64,000 nt of DNA from JANQOH01 sp965243325 (GCA_965243325.1 CBDEUQ010000003.1:248001-312000); one strand, 5' to 3'. Positions 53,310-63,368 are shown, counted from the stretch's first letter. Numbers and translations are program-made. Notes: a model not told the origin generated them from the letters alone.

Positions 53310-54119
53310 AGGCCGCGCGCGACGCCCGCGGCGTCTGCCTCGCTCTCCCGCAGACGAACGGCGTGCTTCCCGTCAGCGGCCGTTTCCGCTTGCATGGCGG
53401 CCGCTGCATATTGGGTCGGAACGCGGCTTGATAGAACCGGGGCGGGCGCAAGCTTGATGGCCGGTCGGATTCGACTTCCCGTTACGTGTCACCCCGGACG
53501 GAGCGCAGCGACGATCCGGGGTCCAGCGGCCGCGGCGGCGCCTCCGTCCGATTAGCAGCGACACGCCCGTTGTCACGCCCGATTGCGCCGTTCCGCACCT
53601 GCGGCTTCATGCAGACCCGTTACAAGATTCGACCGCTCTGAGTTCCTGCCCCTGACGGCATCTGTGCTTATGATCCGCAGCGTTTCTATCAGAGTGTAGA
53701 TACGCTTTCGAAATCTCACAAATTGCAGGTCTGATTTGGCCCGGAACATGCGTCGCGCAACGATGGAATCGACCACGGGATTGCTCGTGACTGCGCCACG
53801 CTGCGCGTACGTATTTCGGAAGCCTCCCTGATGAGGTCGGGGAACGGATAGTTCCGCTCGACATCGGGCCGCCCGATACCTCCAAAATTGAAGGAAGTCC
53901 ATCGGGGACCGGGAACGTTTTGTCGAACCGGACGCGAATCGCCGTTGATTTCCAACGCGCTATGGCGGAAAGATGACGGCGGCACGCCGGATCGTCTCGG
54001 ACACCGGTCGGAAACCGCCGGTTCCTGTGGACGAACCCCGGAGGAAGAATGTCCGCCGCGACGCCGAAGCCGACACCGCCCGAGAGGTTCCTCGCGCGCT
54101 CGCGGCCGGGTCGCCGCCG
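53310..54119. other. Gene-poor 810-base intergenic region
   Basis: I support no gene here. It contains an inverted repeat ACCCCGGA (53491-53498) ... TCCGGGGT (53515-53522), of the kind found in dispersed alphaproteobacterial intergenic repeats. An open frame on the minus strand at 53573-53902 lacks recognisable content. The LuxR-type gene promoter should lie near 53970-54110. Confidence 0.4.
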
Positions 54120-55286
54120 ATGACCGACGGCGACTCCTTCGACCGCGTTCTCGCACTGCTCTACGAGGCGGCGCTGGACGATACCCTGTGGCCTGCAGCG
54201 TCGGCGGCGATTGACGAAGCCTGCGCTACGAAGGGCAACAATCTGGCGGTGGTCCGCCACGGCGACCGGGGGCGCGAGTTGCTCTTCGAAGCGGTCCACT
54301 ACCATGGGGAAGCACGCCCGGATCTGGCGCGAGACTACGAGAAAAACTACTTCGCGATCGACGAGCGCATACCGCGCTTCCTGCAAATGCCGGAGATGCG
54401 CGCGTTTCCCATGCTGGCGCTCTATTCCGAGGCCGAACGGAAGACGTCGCCAGCGTACAATGAAGCGATGCCCCGCTTCCAGGCTCAGGACGGTCTCAAC
54501 ATCCACATGAGCGGGCCGGACGGGGCCCACATCGGCTGGATCCACTTCGATCCGGTCCGCCCGGGCGGATGGGAGTCCGACCGTCTCGCCACGGTGGACC
54601 GCCTTCTGCCCCATATCCGCCGCTTCGTCCGCGTGCGCCAGGCCCTGGCCGACGCCGGCGCCCTGCGCGAGACGCTCGCCGGCCTGCTTGACAACACCGC
54701 CGTCGGCATCGTGCAGCTCGACTGGCGGGGGCGGATCGTCGAGGCCAACGAGCGCGCCGCGGCGCACTTCCGGAACGGCGCGGGGCTGACCGACCTCGGC
54801 GGCGTCGCCGGCGCACGGCGGCCGGCCGACGACGCCCGGCTCGGCCGCATGCTGGCGCGCGCCCTGCCGGGCAACGGCACCCCGGTCGCCGGCTCGATGA
54901 CCGTGGCGCGCCCGCCGGGGCTGCCGCCGCTGACGCTGCACGTCTGCCCGGTGCCGGCGCGGCAGGCGGCGTTCGGCCTGCACCGCGTGGCCGCGCTGCT
55001 GCTGATCGTCGACCCGGCGGCGGTGCGGGTGGAGCCCGAGGCGGTGGCGGCGGCGCTCGACCTGACGCGGGCCGAGAGCCGGGTGGCCGCGGCGCTGGCC
55101 GAAGGGCTGAGCGTGCGCGACATCGCCGCGGCGAGCGGCCGGGCCGAGAGCACCGTGCGCTGGACGGTCAAGCGCATCCACGCCAAGCTCGGCATCTCCC
55201 GGCAGGCGGATCTGGTGCGGAGGGTCCTCTCCACCGCCGCCGCCCCGTGGCCGCGGAACGCCGAAGGCGCATCTCCGCGGCGTTGA
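54120..55286 (+). CDS. LuxR-family transcriptional regulator with PAS-like sensor region
   Basis: This is a protein of about 388 residues. The N-terminal two-thirds look like a ligand or redox sensor: LLYEAALDDTLWPAASAAI, then a PAS-like stretch LLDNTAVGIVQLDWRGRIVEANERA. The C terminus is a LuxR DNA-binding domain: LTRAESRVAAALAEGLSVRDIA, SGRAESTVRWTVKRIHAKLGISRQADLVR. No acyl-homoserine-lactone synthase gene is near. Start ATG 54120 is preferred; an upstream ATG would add 49 low-complexity residues. Targets are unknown, but the envelope operon downstream is one candidate. Confidence 0.85.
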   Translation: MTDGDSFDRVLALLYEAALDDTLWPAASAAIDEACATKGNNLAVVRHGDRGRELLFEAVHYHGEARPDLARDYEKNYFAIDERIPRFLQMPEMRAFPMLALYSEAERKTSPAYNEAMPRFQAQDGLNIHMSGPDGAHIGWIHFDPVRPGGWESDRLATVDRLLPHIRRFVRVRQALADAGALRETLAGLLDNTAVGIVQLDWRGRIVEANERAAAHFRNGAGLTDLGGVAGARRPADDARLGRMLARALPGNGTPVAGSMTVARPPGLPPLTLHVCPVPARQAAFGLHRVAALLLIVDPAAVRVEPEAVAAALDLTRAESRVAAALAEGLSVRDIAAASGRAESTVRWTVKRIHAKLGISRQADLVRRVLSTAAAPWPRNAEGASPRR

Positions 55287-56618
55287 GGCGCGCTTCGCAC
55301 TCGCCTGGACGACCGGCGCCGAAGAGGTTTCGCCCCCAGACCGGGCGACATGCTTCGCGCCCCGCGATGGGCAGTCTGGACAATCCGGGCGGCACGGCCA
55401 TGCGCCGTGTGTTCTTCAGCCAGCCCCCGGCAACGCATGGCGATCGCGAACATGCGGCATCCCGGCGCCGCCGGCAGCGCGCGGACCGCCTGTTCCGGGT
55501 CGGGCTGCTCCCGGATGCAGCCTGCCGGCGCTTCGGCCAACGTGAGCCGGCGCTCTGCCGCGCGCCGGTACCGGCCCGCTGAATTTTGCACATGTTCGCC
55601 ATCCCGGTCTTGCTCGGCCGCGAGCAAAGCGGCCTGAGGACGCGGCGACGCCCGGGATTCGGTTTGACAGCACGGGCGGGCGCATGGTCGCATGGCCGAA
55701 GGGCACGGTGTTAAGGAGCTTGACACCGTTGGGTGGCATGCGCGTCAAAATTGGCGCCGAGCGCCAGAGGTGCGCTTGACCACCGGGAAACGCCCGGCGG
55801 GTACGGCCCGCGATGCCTGAAACGGCGCGAGCCGCCTGACGGTTCCGGGCGCCGCTAAGGCGATGCTTTCCTCCTTCGACTTCGACATTCCAGGCGGCGC
55901 GGCTGTGCAGCACCGAAGCAGGGTGGCCGATTTCGCGAACCTTCCGTCCCCGCCGTTCACCGCCCGACCGCGCCGCGCATCGTCTCTCGTACACCTCGTT
56001 CACGGACTGGGCGCCCGGGCGCAGCGCCCAGCGTGAGCGCGATCATGATCGCGCCGACGGTCGGAGTTGCAGCGGCCCTCCGAACGCAGGGACGCATCCT
56101 CGCCGCGACCACGCTCTGTCCCAGCCGATCCAGAGCCCGATCGCGAGTCCGACTTCGCACCGACCGCTGGCGGGAATCGACCGAGTGTCGCGATTCGCGA
56201 CACGAAGGCCGACCGGATTGCCGAGGTTGCGCCGGTTGCGGAAATGTCGCCCCGTCACTGCAGGCCCGTCAAAGGCCCCGCCTTTCGCCCTGACGCGAGC
56301 CAATTTTCTTCGATGCCGGGCAAAATACCCCCAATTCTGGGGGCGACCAACGGGCGGCGTTCCGGCATGTCCCTACACTCATGAATGCACTTCGCAATGG
56401 CTCGGTGCCCGTGCCCGGTGTGATTCGATTGTCTGGTTCGATGGTCTTGCCGGAGCCAGGCCGAACGTGGTTGGCCCGGCTCCAGCCGTGCCGTTTGTTG
56501 GATCAACCTTGGTGCGACTGGGACCGCGAGCTGATTCCTAAACTCCCCACGATTACCGTCACCCGATCCTCGGGTATCTGACCGTGCCGAATGACGAGCC
56601 AAGTCCAGGAGAATAATC
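55287..56618. other. Gene-poor 1.3-kb region
   Basis: No gene with recognisable protein features is seen on either strand. Composition falls towards AT-richer sequence after about 56300. A short hairpin CCCCCA-ATTC-TGGGGG lies near 56328-56343. The last bases carry a good ribosome-binding site (AGGAGAATAATC) for the autotransporter gene, so its promoter is probably in the AT-rich end. Confidence 0.45.
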
Positions 56619-59600
56619 ATGAATTGCAGACATCGCGCAACGTCTTGCTTCCCTAGTATGATATTTGGCAAGAGCATTATGCCGATCCCATTGATTTCCA
56701 ATGCTATCGTCGCACTGCTGCTTTCGTTCGCATTTTTTCCAACTGAAGCTAGCGCGAATACGGCTGTATGGGTATGCAGTTACGCTTCCAGTTTTGCCGA
56801 TGGTATTGAGACAAGTGGTCATGGAGACTGCGTTCAAGAAGTACATCACAATACGCGTGAAGAAGTGGTCTCTACAATTCGGAGCCTTGGCTTCCGAGAA
56901 ATCCAAAATCTAGCAGATTTAAATGATATCGAGGGCGTGTCTCAGGCTGAACGTTCGTTTGTCAGTGGGCGAATTACGGAGTACTTGCAGAGTTCAGGTG
57001 TAACAGACGACTTTACTTTGCTTGTTAGAGTTTTCCGCGAAGAGAGTGCCTTGGGCGGAACGACGATCGCCTCGGTATTGGTGTCGGTGGCTGCGGTTAT
57101 TGGGGGATCCGCTTCACCAGTCCCGGATGTTAGCATAAGCCCAAATTCGACCACGATAGCGGAAGGCGACACGGCGACCTTCACTTTGACGGCGATGCCG
57201 GCGCCGCGGGATCCGCTTCAGGTTTCCGTGCGCATAATTCAGAGAGGCAATGTCCTATCCGGCGGTCAGAGCGGCACACGAACGGTGATCATCGGCACGG
57301 ACGGCACGGGAACACTCACCGTCGCCACCGACGACGACGATATGGACGAGGCAAACGGCACGGTCACCGCCAGTTTGACAAGCGGTGAGGGCTACGCCGT
57401 CTCGGTGTCCGAAGGCTCGGCCTCCGTGACCGTGAACGACAACGACACCACGGAAGAAGCCATCGGTCCGACTGATATCAACGTGATCGACGGAGGAGTA
57501 GAAAGAGGCACCGTGGATTCCAACGCTGGTGATGCACGCGACAGGAACGACTGGTACCGATTCACTCTGCCCACGGCGAGAACGCTTGAGCTCAGGCTCA
57601 GCGGACTGTCGGCGGACGCGGATCTATGCCTGTACAAAGGATCGGTGCAGATATCGAACGTCGAAGCCGAAGGAACATGCCATGGTCAGCCTTACGATGG
57701 CCTGATTGCTTCGTCCACGGGTGGGGGCGATGCCGAAGACCGAATAGGGTGGAGCCTCAGACAGGGTACATACCTTATCCGGGTAGACGGATTTTTTGGC
57801 GGCTCAACCGACTACAGACTTGCCTACAGCACAGTGCCTCCTCCAGAGGTCAATCTGTCGACGGCTGCATTGGAGATTAGCAGGGGCTCGACCGGAACTT
57901 ACACAGTAGTGCTCACCCGCGAGCCGTCCCGGAACGTAACGGTGACGCCGGCGCCAGAGAACACGAATTCCGGCGTGACGATCGATCGGGCGAGGCTGAC
58001 CTTCACCAGCGCCGATTGGAACCGTGCACAGGCCGTCACTGTCACCGTTGCGGAAGACGCCGAGACAACGACTATCGGCCATGCAGTCAGCGGCCTCTTT
58101 CTCGGTGACGACGCGCCTACCGAAGGCGGCAGGGTGGAGATAACGGTAACCGACAATCCAGGCGTTATTCTGTCAGTTGCGGCGTTGACGATCGATGAAG
58201 GTGCGCAAGGGACGTACACGGTCCGATTGGCTACGGCTCCCTCGGGGGATGTGGAAGTGACGCCGCGGAGTACCAACCCGCACATCAAATTCACTCCAAC
58301 GTCGCGGACGTTCGATTCCAACAACTGGGACGCGCCGCAGCAGATGGCGTTCCTCGTTGAAGAGGAAAATCAGCACAGCTCGCTGACCATAGAACACGTT
58401 GTCGAAGGATACGGCAGCGTGACTGACAGCGGCACTATCAGGGTGACCTTGCACGAGGCCGCACCGACCGCGGATGCGGCGGAGGCGGAGGCAGTGGAGG
58501 AGACGGTTCGTGCGGTTGCGGCGGGTTCTCTTGCGAACGTGACGTCGAACATCGGGGCGCGCTTTTCGTCGGTCGACAGCGGCGTCACTCTCACCCTGGC
58601 CGGGCAGCGGCTGTCCCTTAACGAGGCGGCGGCGACGCTGGCGTCGTTCGACGACGGCCTGCGGGCGTGGCCGGACGCTGCTCCGGGCGGCGAGGATGCG
58701 CAGCGCGGCCGGGGGATGGGCTTCGACGAACTTCTGGGAACGAGCGCGTTCGAGATTTCGCTGGGCGCCGCCGAGAGCGAGAGCTTCCTTGCGGGCCGGT
58801 GGACGGTTTGGGGCCGTGGCGACGTGCTGTTCTTCGACGACGATTCCGACAGCGGGGGCCGTTTCGACGGCGACCTGAAGGCGGGCTATCTCGGCCTCGA
58901 CGCGTGGGTCGACGACCGCTGGCTGGCGGGCGTCGCAGCATCGCGCATCGTCGTCGACTCGGGCTATTCCCCAGAGGGCGCGCGCGACCGCGGACGGCTG
59001 GAAGTGACGCTGACGGGGGTGCACCCGTACCTGCGCTACGCGCCGGAGGCGGGCCCGGAGCTTTGGGCCATCCTCGGCGCGGGCGTCGGCGAGATCGGCG
59101 ACACGCGGCAGGGCGCGGCGGAAGAAACCAACGACCTCAGGATGCTGATGGCGGCGGCCGGCGTGCGGCAGAACCTTGCGCCCGTGGTGGACGGCATCGA
59201 CCTCGCGGTGCTCGGCGACGCCGGGTTCGGGCGCATCGACACGGACTCCGGTGCCGGCCTGCGCACGATCGGCAACCTGTCGGTGGATACGTGGCGGGCG
59301 CGGGCAGGCATCGAGGCGTCGCACACGTCGGCGCTGGAGAGCGGCGCAACGGTCACGCCGTCGGTGGAGGTCGCGGCTCGGCTCGACGGCGGCGGCGGCA
59401 ACGAGGCGGGCGTCGAGGTGTCGGCCGCGGTGCTGTACGCCGATCCCGCGACAGGCGTCGGGGTCGAAGCTCGGGGCCGAATGCTGGCCCTGTATTCGGA
59501 CAGCGCGTACAGCGAGTACGGCGCGAGCATCACGGCGAGCATCTCGCCGGGCCCGGGGGGCGAGGGTCTCTCGCTGGCGTTGTCGCCGCGCTTCGGCGCG

Positions 59601-59936
59601 CCGACGGGCGGCGGGGCTCCAACGGGCGGCGGCACGGCGCTGTGGAGCGGGGACCGGTTTGGCCTCACCGACGAGGCGGTGCGGCGCGAGACGGCGATGG
59701 CGCTCGACGCGGAGGCGGGCTACGGCTTCGCGGTCGGGTCGGGCCGGGGCGTGCTGACGCCGTTCGCGGCGCTGCGCCTTGCCGCCGGCGGCGAGAGCGT
59801 GCGCACGGGCGTGCGCTTCGGCAATGCGCGGCCGGCGGCGGGGACGCTGACCTTCGAGCTCGCGGGCGAGCGGCGTGCGTACGACTGGGGCGATGCCGAC
59901 CGGCGGATCGACCTCATCGGGCGCGTCGGATTCTGA
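56619..59936 (+). CDS. Autotransporter-like surface protein with Calx-beta-like repeats
   Basis: This is a 1105-residue mosaic. Residues 1-46 are a signal region; 47-165 an unrecognised domain with two Cys (WVCSY, GDCVQ); 170-275 a Calx-beta-like sandwich (SISPNSTTIAEGDTATFTL); 285-405 a pre-peptidase-like domain (NDWYRFTLP, GTYLIRVDGF); and 408-512 and 515-612 two similar sandwich repeats (GTYTVVL and GTYTVRL, each with a LTFTSADWNRAQ-type strand). About 620-715 is a linker, and about 720-1105 a barrel that ends in Phe. It should expose the N-terminal part on the cell surface. The start is backed by AGGAG. The first 500 bases are about 46% GC against about 80% in the barrel. A GAPTGGG motif is tandemly repeated. 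Confidence 0.8.
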   Translation: MNCRHRATSCFPSMIFGKSIMPIPLISNAIVALLLSFAFFPTEASANTAVWVCSYASSFADGIETSGHGDCVQEVHHNTREEVVSTIRSLGFREIQNLADLNDIEGVSQAERSFVSGRITEYLQSSGVTDDFTLLVRVFREESALGGTTIASVLVSVAAVIGGSASPVPDVSISPNSTTIAEGDTATFTLTAMPAPRDPLQVSVRIIQRGNVLSGGQSGTRTVIIGTDGTGTLTVATDDDDMDEANGTVTASLTSGEGYAVSVSEGSASVTVNDNDTTEEAIGPTDINVIDGGVERGTVDSNAGDARDRNDWYRFTLPTARTLELRLSGLSADADLCLYKGSVQISNVEAEGTCHGQPYDGLIASSTGGGDAEDRIGWSLRQGTYLIRVDGFFGGSTDYRLAYSTVPPPEVNLSTAALEISRGSTGTYTVVLTREPSRNVTVTPAPENTNSGVTIDRARLTFTSADWNRAQAVTVTVAEDAETTTIGHAVSGLFLGDDAPTEGGRVEITVTDNPGVILSVAALTIDEGAQGTYTVRLATAPSGDVEVTPRSTNPHIKFTPTSRTFDSNNWDAPQQMAFLVEEENQHSSLTIEHVVEGYGSVTDSGTIRVTLHEAAPTADAAEAEAVEETVRAVAAGSLANVTSNIGARFSSVDSGVTLTLAGQRLSLNEAAATLASFDDGLRAWPDAAPGGEDAQRGRGMGFDELLGTSAFEISLGAAESESFLAGRWTVWGRGDVLFFDDDSDSGGRFDGDLKAGYLGLDAWVDDRWLAGVAASRIVVDSGYSPEGARDRGRLEVTLTGVHPYLRYAPEAGPELWAILGAGVGEIGDTRQGAAEETNDLRMLMAAAGVRQNLAPVVDGIDLAVLGDAGFGRIDTDSGAGLRTIGNLSVDTWRARAGIEASHTSALESGATVTPSVEVAARLDGGGGNEAGVEVSAAVLYADPATGVGVEARGRMLALYSDSAYSEYGASITASISPGPGGEGLSLALSPRFGAPTGGGAPTGGGTALWSGDRFGLTDEAVRRETAMALDAEAGYGFAVGSGRGVLTPFAALRLAAGGESVRTGVRFGNARPAAGTLTFELAGERRAYDWGDADRRIDLIGRVGF

Positions 59937-59983
59937 GCCGGCCGGCGCGCAATCGCGACAACGAGGGAGCAAAGGGGGAGGAA

Positions 59984-60595
59984 ATGAGAGTTTCCAACGA
60001 CGGTTCGCTCGCGCGGCAGCCTTCGGTGCGCGGCCGGCGGGGTTTTTGGGGCCGGCTGTGCCTAGTCGGCGCGCTGTTCGGCGCCCTTGCGGCGTGCCAG
60101 GAGGAGCGGATCGTGGAGGTGGCGGTCGAGGTCCCGAACTGCCACCTGCCGAGCTACGGCGGGGGTACGCAGTACTCGGTGGAGGCGTGGGCGGTACCGG
60201 ACCCGCAGTACAACGTCGGCGAGCCGCTGAGCTTGCAGATGCGGGTTGGGGCGCCGAGCTACATGAACGTCTTCCACGTCAGCACGTCGTGCAAGGTGAC
60301 GCGCCTTTTGCACAACCGGTCCCTACAGCAGGCGGAGATTCTCGACTTCCCGCTTCGGGGCAGCGGGATCCGGATGATCGTGAAACCTCCGACGGGCAAC
60401 GAGGCGTTCTACTTCGTGGCGACGCGCGAGCCGATCGACGTTCTCGCGTCGGCGGACCTGATGGGAAGCGGCGAGATCGCGGCGCTCGATCTGAGCCCGG
60501 CGCAGTTCTACACGCGGCTCGACCAGATTGCGGGACGGATCAACCCCGCCGACCTGAGCATGACGACGGTGCGCACGACCGTCATGGGCAACTGA
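59984..60595 (+). CDS. DUF4384-like lipoprotein
   Basis: This is a 203-residue lipoprotein: after an Arg-rich N region, the signal peptide ends in LAAC, followed by QEERIVEV. The mature part has DUF4384-like strands (YSVEAWAVPDPQYNVGEPL, then LQMRVGAPSYMNVFHVSTSC, and KVTRLLHN in place of the usual FPN turn). It lies 47 bases after the autotransporter gene with a strong GGGGGAGG site. DUF4384 modules are usually found with caspase-like or kinase proteins and are thought to bind partners; the exact role is unknown. Match to the domain is moderate. Confidence 0.7.
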   Translation: MRVSNDGSLARQPSVRGRRGFWGRLCLVGALFGALAACQEERIVEVAVEVPNCHLPSYGGGTQYSVEAWAVPDPQYNVGEPLSLQMRVGAPSYMNVFHVSTSCKVTRLLHNRSLQQAEILDFPLRGSGIRMIVKPPTGNEAFYFVATREPIDVLASADLMGSGEIAALDLSPAQFYTRLDQIAGRINPADLSMTTVRTTVMGN

Positions 60596-60618
60596 GACGG
60601 AGCAGGAGGAGAGGCACG

Positions 60619-61230
60619 ATGAAGACCACGTTCCATGCCGCCGCGGCGCTCGCCGCCGCGGGGCTTGCGGTGGCGGTTCCGGTGGCGGCGGCCGACGACG
60701 AGGGGGATCCGTACCTAAAGGACCTGATGATCGAGCAGGTGGGGATGGCGGAGATCGCTCCGCCCGTCCAGCCGTCGGGCGCGACGGGCGGGCTCGCGGT
60801 TACGGCGGCGGTCGACCGGGCGAGCCGGGTGTACACGCAGGGCGATACGGTCGCGCTCACGGTGACGGCGACCGAGGACTCGTACATCTGGGTGTTCGAC
60901 ACCGGGACCAGCGGCCGGGTGCACCAGTTATTCCCCAACCGCTACGAGACCGACAACTTCCTCGCCGCGGGCGGGACCCTGCGGGTTCCGGGGGCGGATT
61001 CGGACTATGCGCTTTCGGTGTCGCACCCGACGGGGGTGGAGCTGATCACGGTCATCGCGTCGAAGGACCCGGCGCCGATCACGGCGGACCTGATCGACGA
61101 GGACGCGAGTGCCGGTCCGTTTCTTGTGCTCGCGGGCACCGGGGCCACGGTGTCGAAGGACCTCGCGATCGAGCTGAAGGAGAAGCACCCGACCTGGACA
61201 AAGGACCAGGTCGCGTTTCGCATTGAGTAG
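60619..61230 (+). CDS. Secreted DUF4384-domain protein
   Basis: This is a 203-residue protein with a signal peptide (FHAAAALAAAGLAVAVPVAAA). Residues about 60-150 form a clear DUF4384 domain: LAVTAAVDRASRVYTQGD, VTATEDSYIWVFDTG, VHQLFPNRYETDNFLAAGG, with the conserved Q-x-FPN turn. No lipobox, so it should be free in the periplasm or exported. It follows the lipoprotein gene by 23 bases and carries an AGGAGGAG ribosome-binding site. It is equal in length to the preceding protein, which suggests an old gene duplication. Confidence 0.82.
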   Translation: MKTTFHAAAALAAAGLAVAVPVAAADDEGDPYLKDLMIEQVGMAEIAPPVQPSGATGGLAVTAAVDRASRVYTQGDTVALTVTATEDSYIWVFDTGTSGRVHQLFPNRYETDNFLAAGGTLRVPGADSDYALSVSHPTGVELITVIASKDPAPITADLIDEDASAGPFLVLAGTGATVSKDLAIELKEKHPTWTKDQVAFRIE

Positions 61231-61282
61231 TCGCGCGAGCGCCGCGACCGGCCGCGGAAGCGCGTCGGACAGGAGGGGCACC

Positions 61283-63358
61283 ATGAAACCATCGCCGCGG
61301 TTCCGTTTGCTGTGCGCGCTCGCCGTCATCGCTGGCGTCGCCACCGTCTGGCCGCCTGCCGCGCCGGTGCGTGCGCAGGAGATCATTGGGGAGGAGGAGA
61401 TTCTCCTCCGGCTCGGGCCGGTCACCAAGGGTGTCGAGGTCGTGCCCGACTCTGAGGCTGACGTAGTGCCGGCGGAGGCAGCGGCGCGGCGCGAGGTCAC
61501 GCTGCCGGCGATCCGGTTCGAGTTCGATTCGGACCGTTTCACGCCCGCCGCGCGCGAGCAGGTGCGGATACTTGGGAACGCGCTGCTTCGCCCCGAGCTT
61601 CTGCCGTTCTCGTTCTCGGTGCAGGGGCATACCGACAGCGTGGGCGACGAGGCGTACAACCGGCGGCTGTCGCAGCGCCGTGCGCGGGCGGTGAGCCGCT
61701 ATCTCGTCGAGACGATGGGGATCGCGGCGGTCCGGCTGATCGAGGTCGGTCTTGGCGAGAGCGCGCCGCTTCCGGGGCTTGCGCCGGACGACGGGCGGAA
61801 CCGCCGCGTGGAGGTGGTGAACCGCGGCGGCGGGGCGGCGGCGGCCGGCGCCCGGCCCGGTCCCGCGCGGCGCGCGCTTCTGGTGGGCATCGACGCGTAC
61901 CGGCACTTCGGGACGCTCTCCGGTGCGGCGGACGACGCCCGCGCAATGGCCGCCTTCATCGTCTCGCACGGCGGGTTCGCGCCGGGCGACGTGCGGGTGC
62001 TGACCGATGCGGACGCGACGCGGGACAATATTCTCGCCTCGGCGCGGGAATGGCTCGTCGACGGCACGGCGGCGGGCGATGAGGCGTTCCTGTACTTCAG
62101 CGGCCATGGGTTCCAGGAGTGGGACCGCAACGGCGACGAGACGGACACGCTGGACGAGACGCTGGTGCCGGTCGATGCGTATCTCGACAGCTCGGACCGC
62201 GTCGCCGGGATGATCTCGGACGACGAGATCGGGGCGCTTCTCGACGAATTGCGGGGGCGGCGGATCCGGGTGGTGGTCGATGCGTGCCATTCGGGGACCA
62301 CGACGAAAGGCGTGGGAGCCGACGACGGGGGCGCGGACCTGCTGCGGTACGTGAAGAGGCTTCGCCTGCCGGACGGAACGCCGGTGTCGCTCCCCCCCGA
62401 TCCGGCGTTCGGGTCGCGCCCGCCGGCGCCCGCCGCGGCGGCGGGCGCGACTCGCAAGGGGGACCTCGCGGCAGTGTCGGGGGACGAATCCGGCATGGGG
62501 CCGGAGGACCCGGACCTGCTGGTGTGGACGGCGGTCCGCGCCGACCAGTCGGCGCTCATGGACGTGGAGGCGGCCGGGACCGGGACCGCGTCCTCGGACG
62601 GCGGCAGCGTGTACACGCGGCGGCTGCTGTGGGGGGCGCGCGACGGCCGGGCCGACGCGGACGGCGACGGCCGGGTGACGGTGGCCGAGCTTCACCGCTA
62701 CGTGACGGCGGAGTCCGGCGCCTTCTGCGCCCGGCACCCGCGGCTGTGCACGGACGGGCTGGAGCCGCAGCTCGAGGCGACCGCGGGCCGGCACGGCGAC
62801 GTGGCCTTCGCACCGCTCCGCGAGGCGCTCTCCGCGAACGCCGCGTTCGCGAAGGACCTGCTCGTCGTCGGGGGCCGCTCCGGCGGCGCGCCGGACCCGG
62901 CCGCGCCGGGGGTGCGGTTGCGGGTGGCGCCCGGATCGACCCTCGCGCTCGGGACGGAGCTCGAGATCGCGGTGGACAGCGAGCGCGGCGGGCACCTTGT
63001 GGTGCTGGACGTCGACGCGGCGGGGAAGCTGACGCAGATATTCCCCAACGAGAGAAGCCTGGACGCCGGGCTCTCGTCGCGCATCGCCGCCGGCGGGTCA
63101 GTCACCCTGCCCGGCGAGGGCGCGGGGTTCCGCTTCCGCGCGGTGCCGCCGACGGGGCGCGGGCTGCTGGTCGCCGTGGTGGCTGACGACGACCGCCGCA
63201 TCGGGCCGCTGACGGCGCGGCACAAGGACCTTTCCGTGGTGCCGTCGGCAAAGGCGTATCTCGTCGAGATCGGGGAGGCGCTTCGTGGCGACGGCGCGGA
63301 AGCGTGGAGCGTCGGCACGTTCGAGTACGAGATCGTCCCGTCCTTGCCACGGCGCTGA
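61283..63358 (+). CDS. Exported OmpA-caspase-DUF4384 fusion protein
   Basis: This is a 691-residue protein with a signal peptide (1-31). An OmpA-like peptidoglycan-binding domain covers about 75-180 (FEFDSDRF, QGHTDSVGDEAYNRRLSQRR, NRRVEVVN). A caspase-family domain covers about 196-345, with His275 (YFSGHG) and Cys335 (VVDACHSGT), the expected catalytic dyad. An EF-hand-like loop lies at 458-470 (DADGDGRVTVAEL). A C-terminal DUF4384 domain covers about 545-690 (LTQIFPN at 583-589). It would be a periplasmic cysteine peptidase held on the cell wall. The start has AGGAGGGG. Its gene is 52 bases after the DUF4384 gene. Confidence 0.85.
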   Translation: MKPSPRFRLLCALAVIAGVATVWPPAAPVRAQEIIGEEEILLRLGPVTKGVEVVPDSEADVVPAEAAARREVTLPAIRFEFDSDRFTPAAREQVRILGNALLRPELLPFSFSVQGHTDSVGDEAYNRRLSQRRARAVSRYLVETMGIAAVRLIEVGLGESAPLPGLAPDDGRNRRVEVVNRGGGAAAAGARPGPARRALLVGIDAYRHFGTLSGAADDARAMAAFIVSHGGFAPGDVRVLTDADATRDNILASAREWLVDGTAAGDEAFLYFSGHGFQEWDRNGDETDTLDETLVPVDAYLDSSDRVAGMISDDEIGALLDELRGRRIRVVVDACHSGTTTKGVGADDGGADLLRYVKRLRLPDGTPVSLPPDPAFGSRPPAPAAAAGATRKGDLAAVSGDESGMGPEDPDLLVWTAVRADQSALMDVEAAGTGTASSDGGSVYTRRLLWGARDGRADADGDGRVTVAELHRYVTAESGAFCARHPRLCTDGLEPQLEATAGRHGDVAFAPLREALSANAAFAKDLLVVGGRSGGAPDPAAPGVRLRVAPGSTLALGTELEIAVDSERGGHLVVLDVDAAGKLTQIFPNERSLDAGLSSRIAAGGSVTLPGEGAGFRFRAVPPTGRGLLVAVVADDDRRIGPLTARHKDLSVVPSAKAYLVEIGEALRGDGAEAWSVGTFEYEIVPSLPRR

Positions 63359-63368
63359 GGCGCGGATC

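Noticed and set aside
55416..56003. 195-codon minus-strand frame after the LuxR gene
   Set aside because: No recognisable motif, Arg/Gly/Pro-rich composition and overlap with the regulator's downstream region; not supported as a gene.
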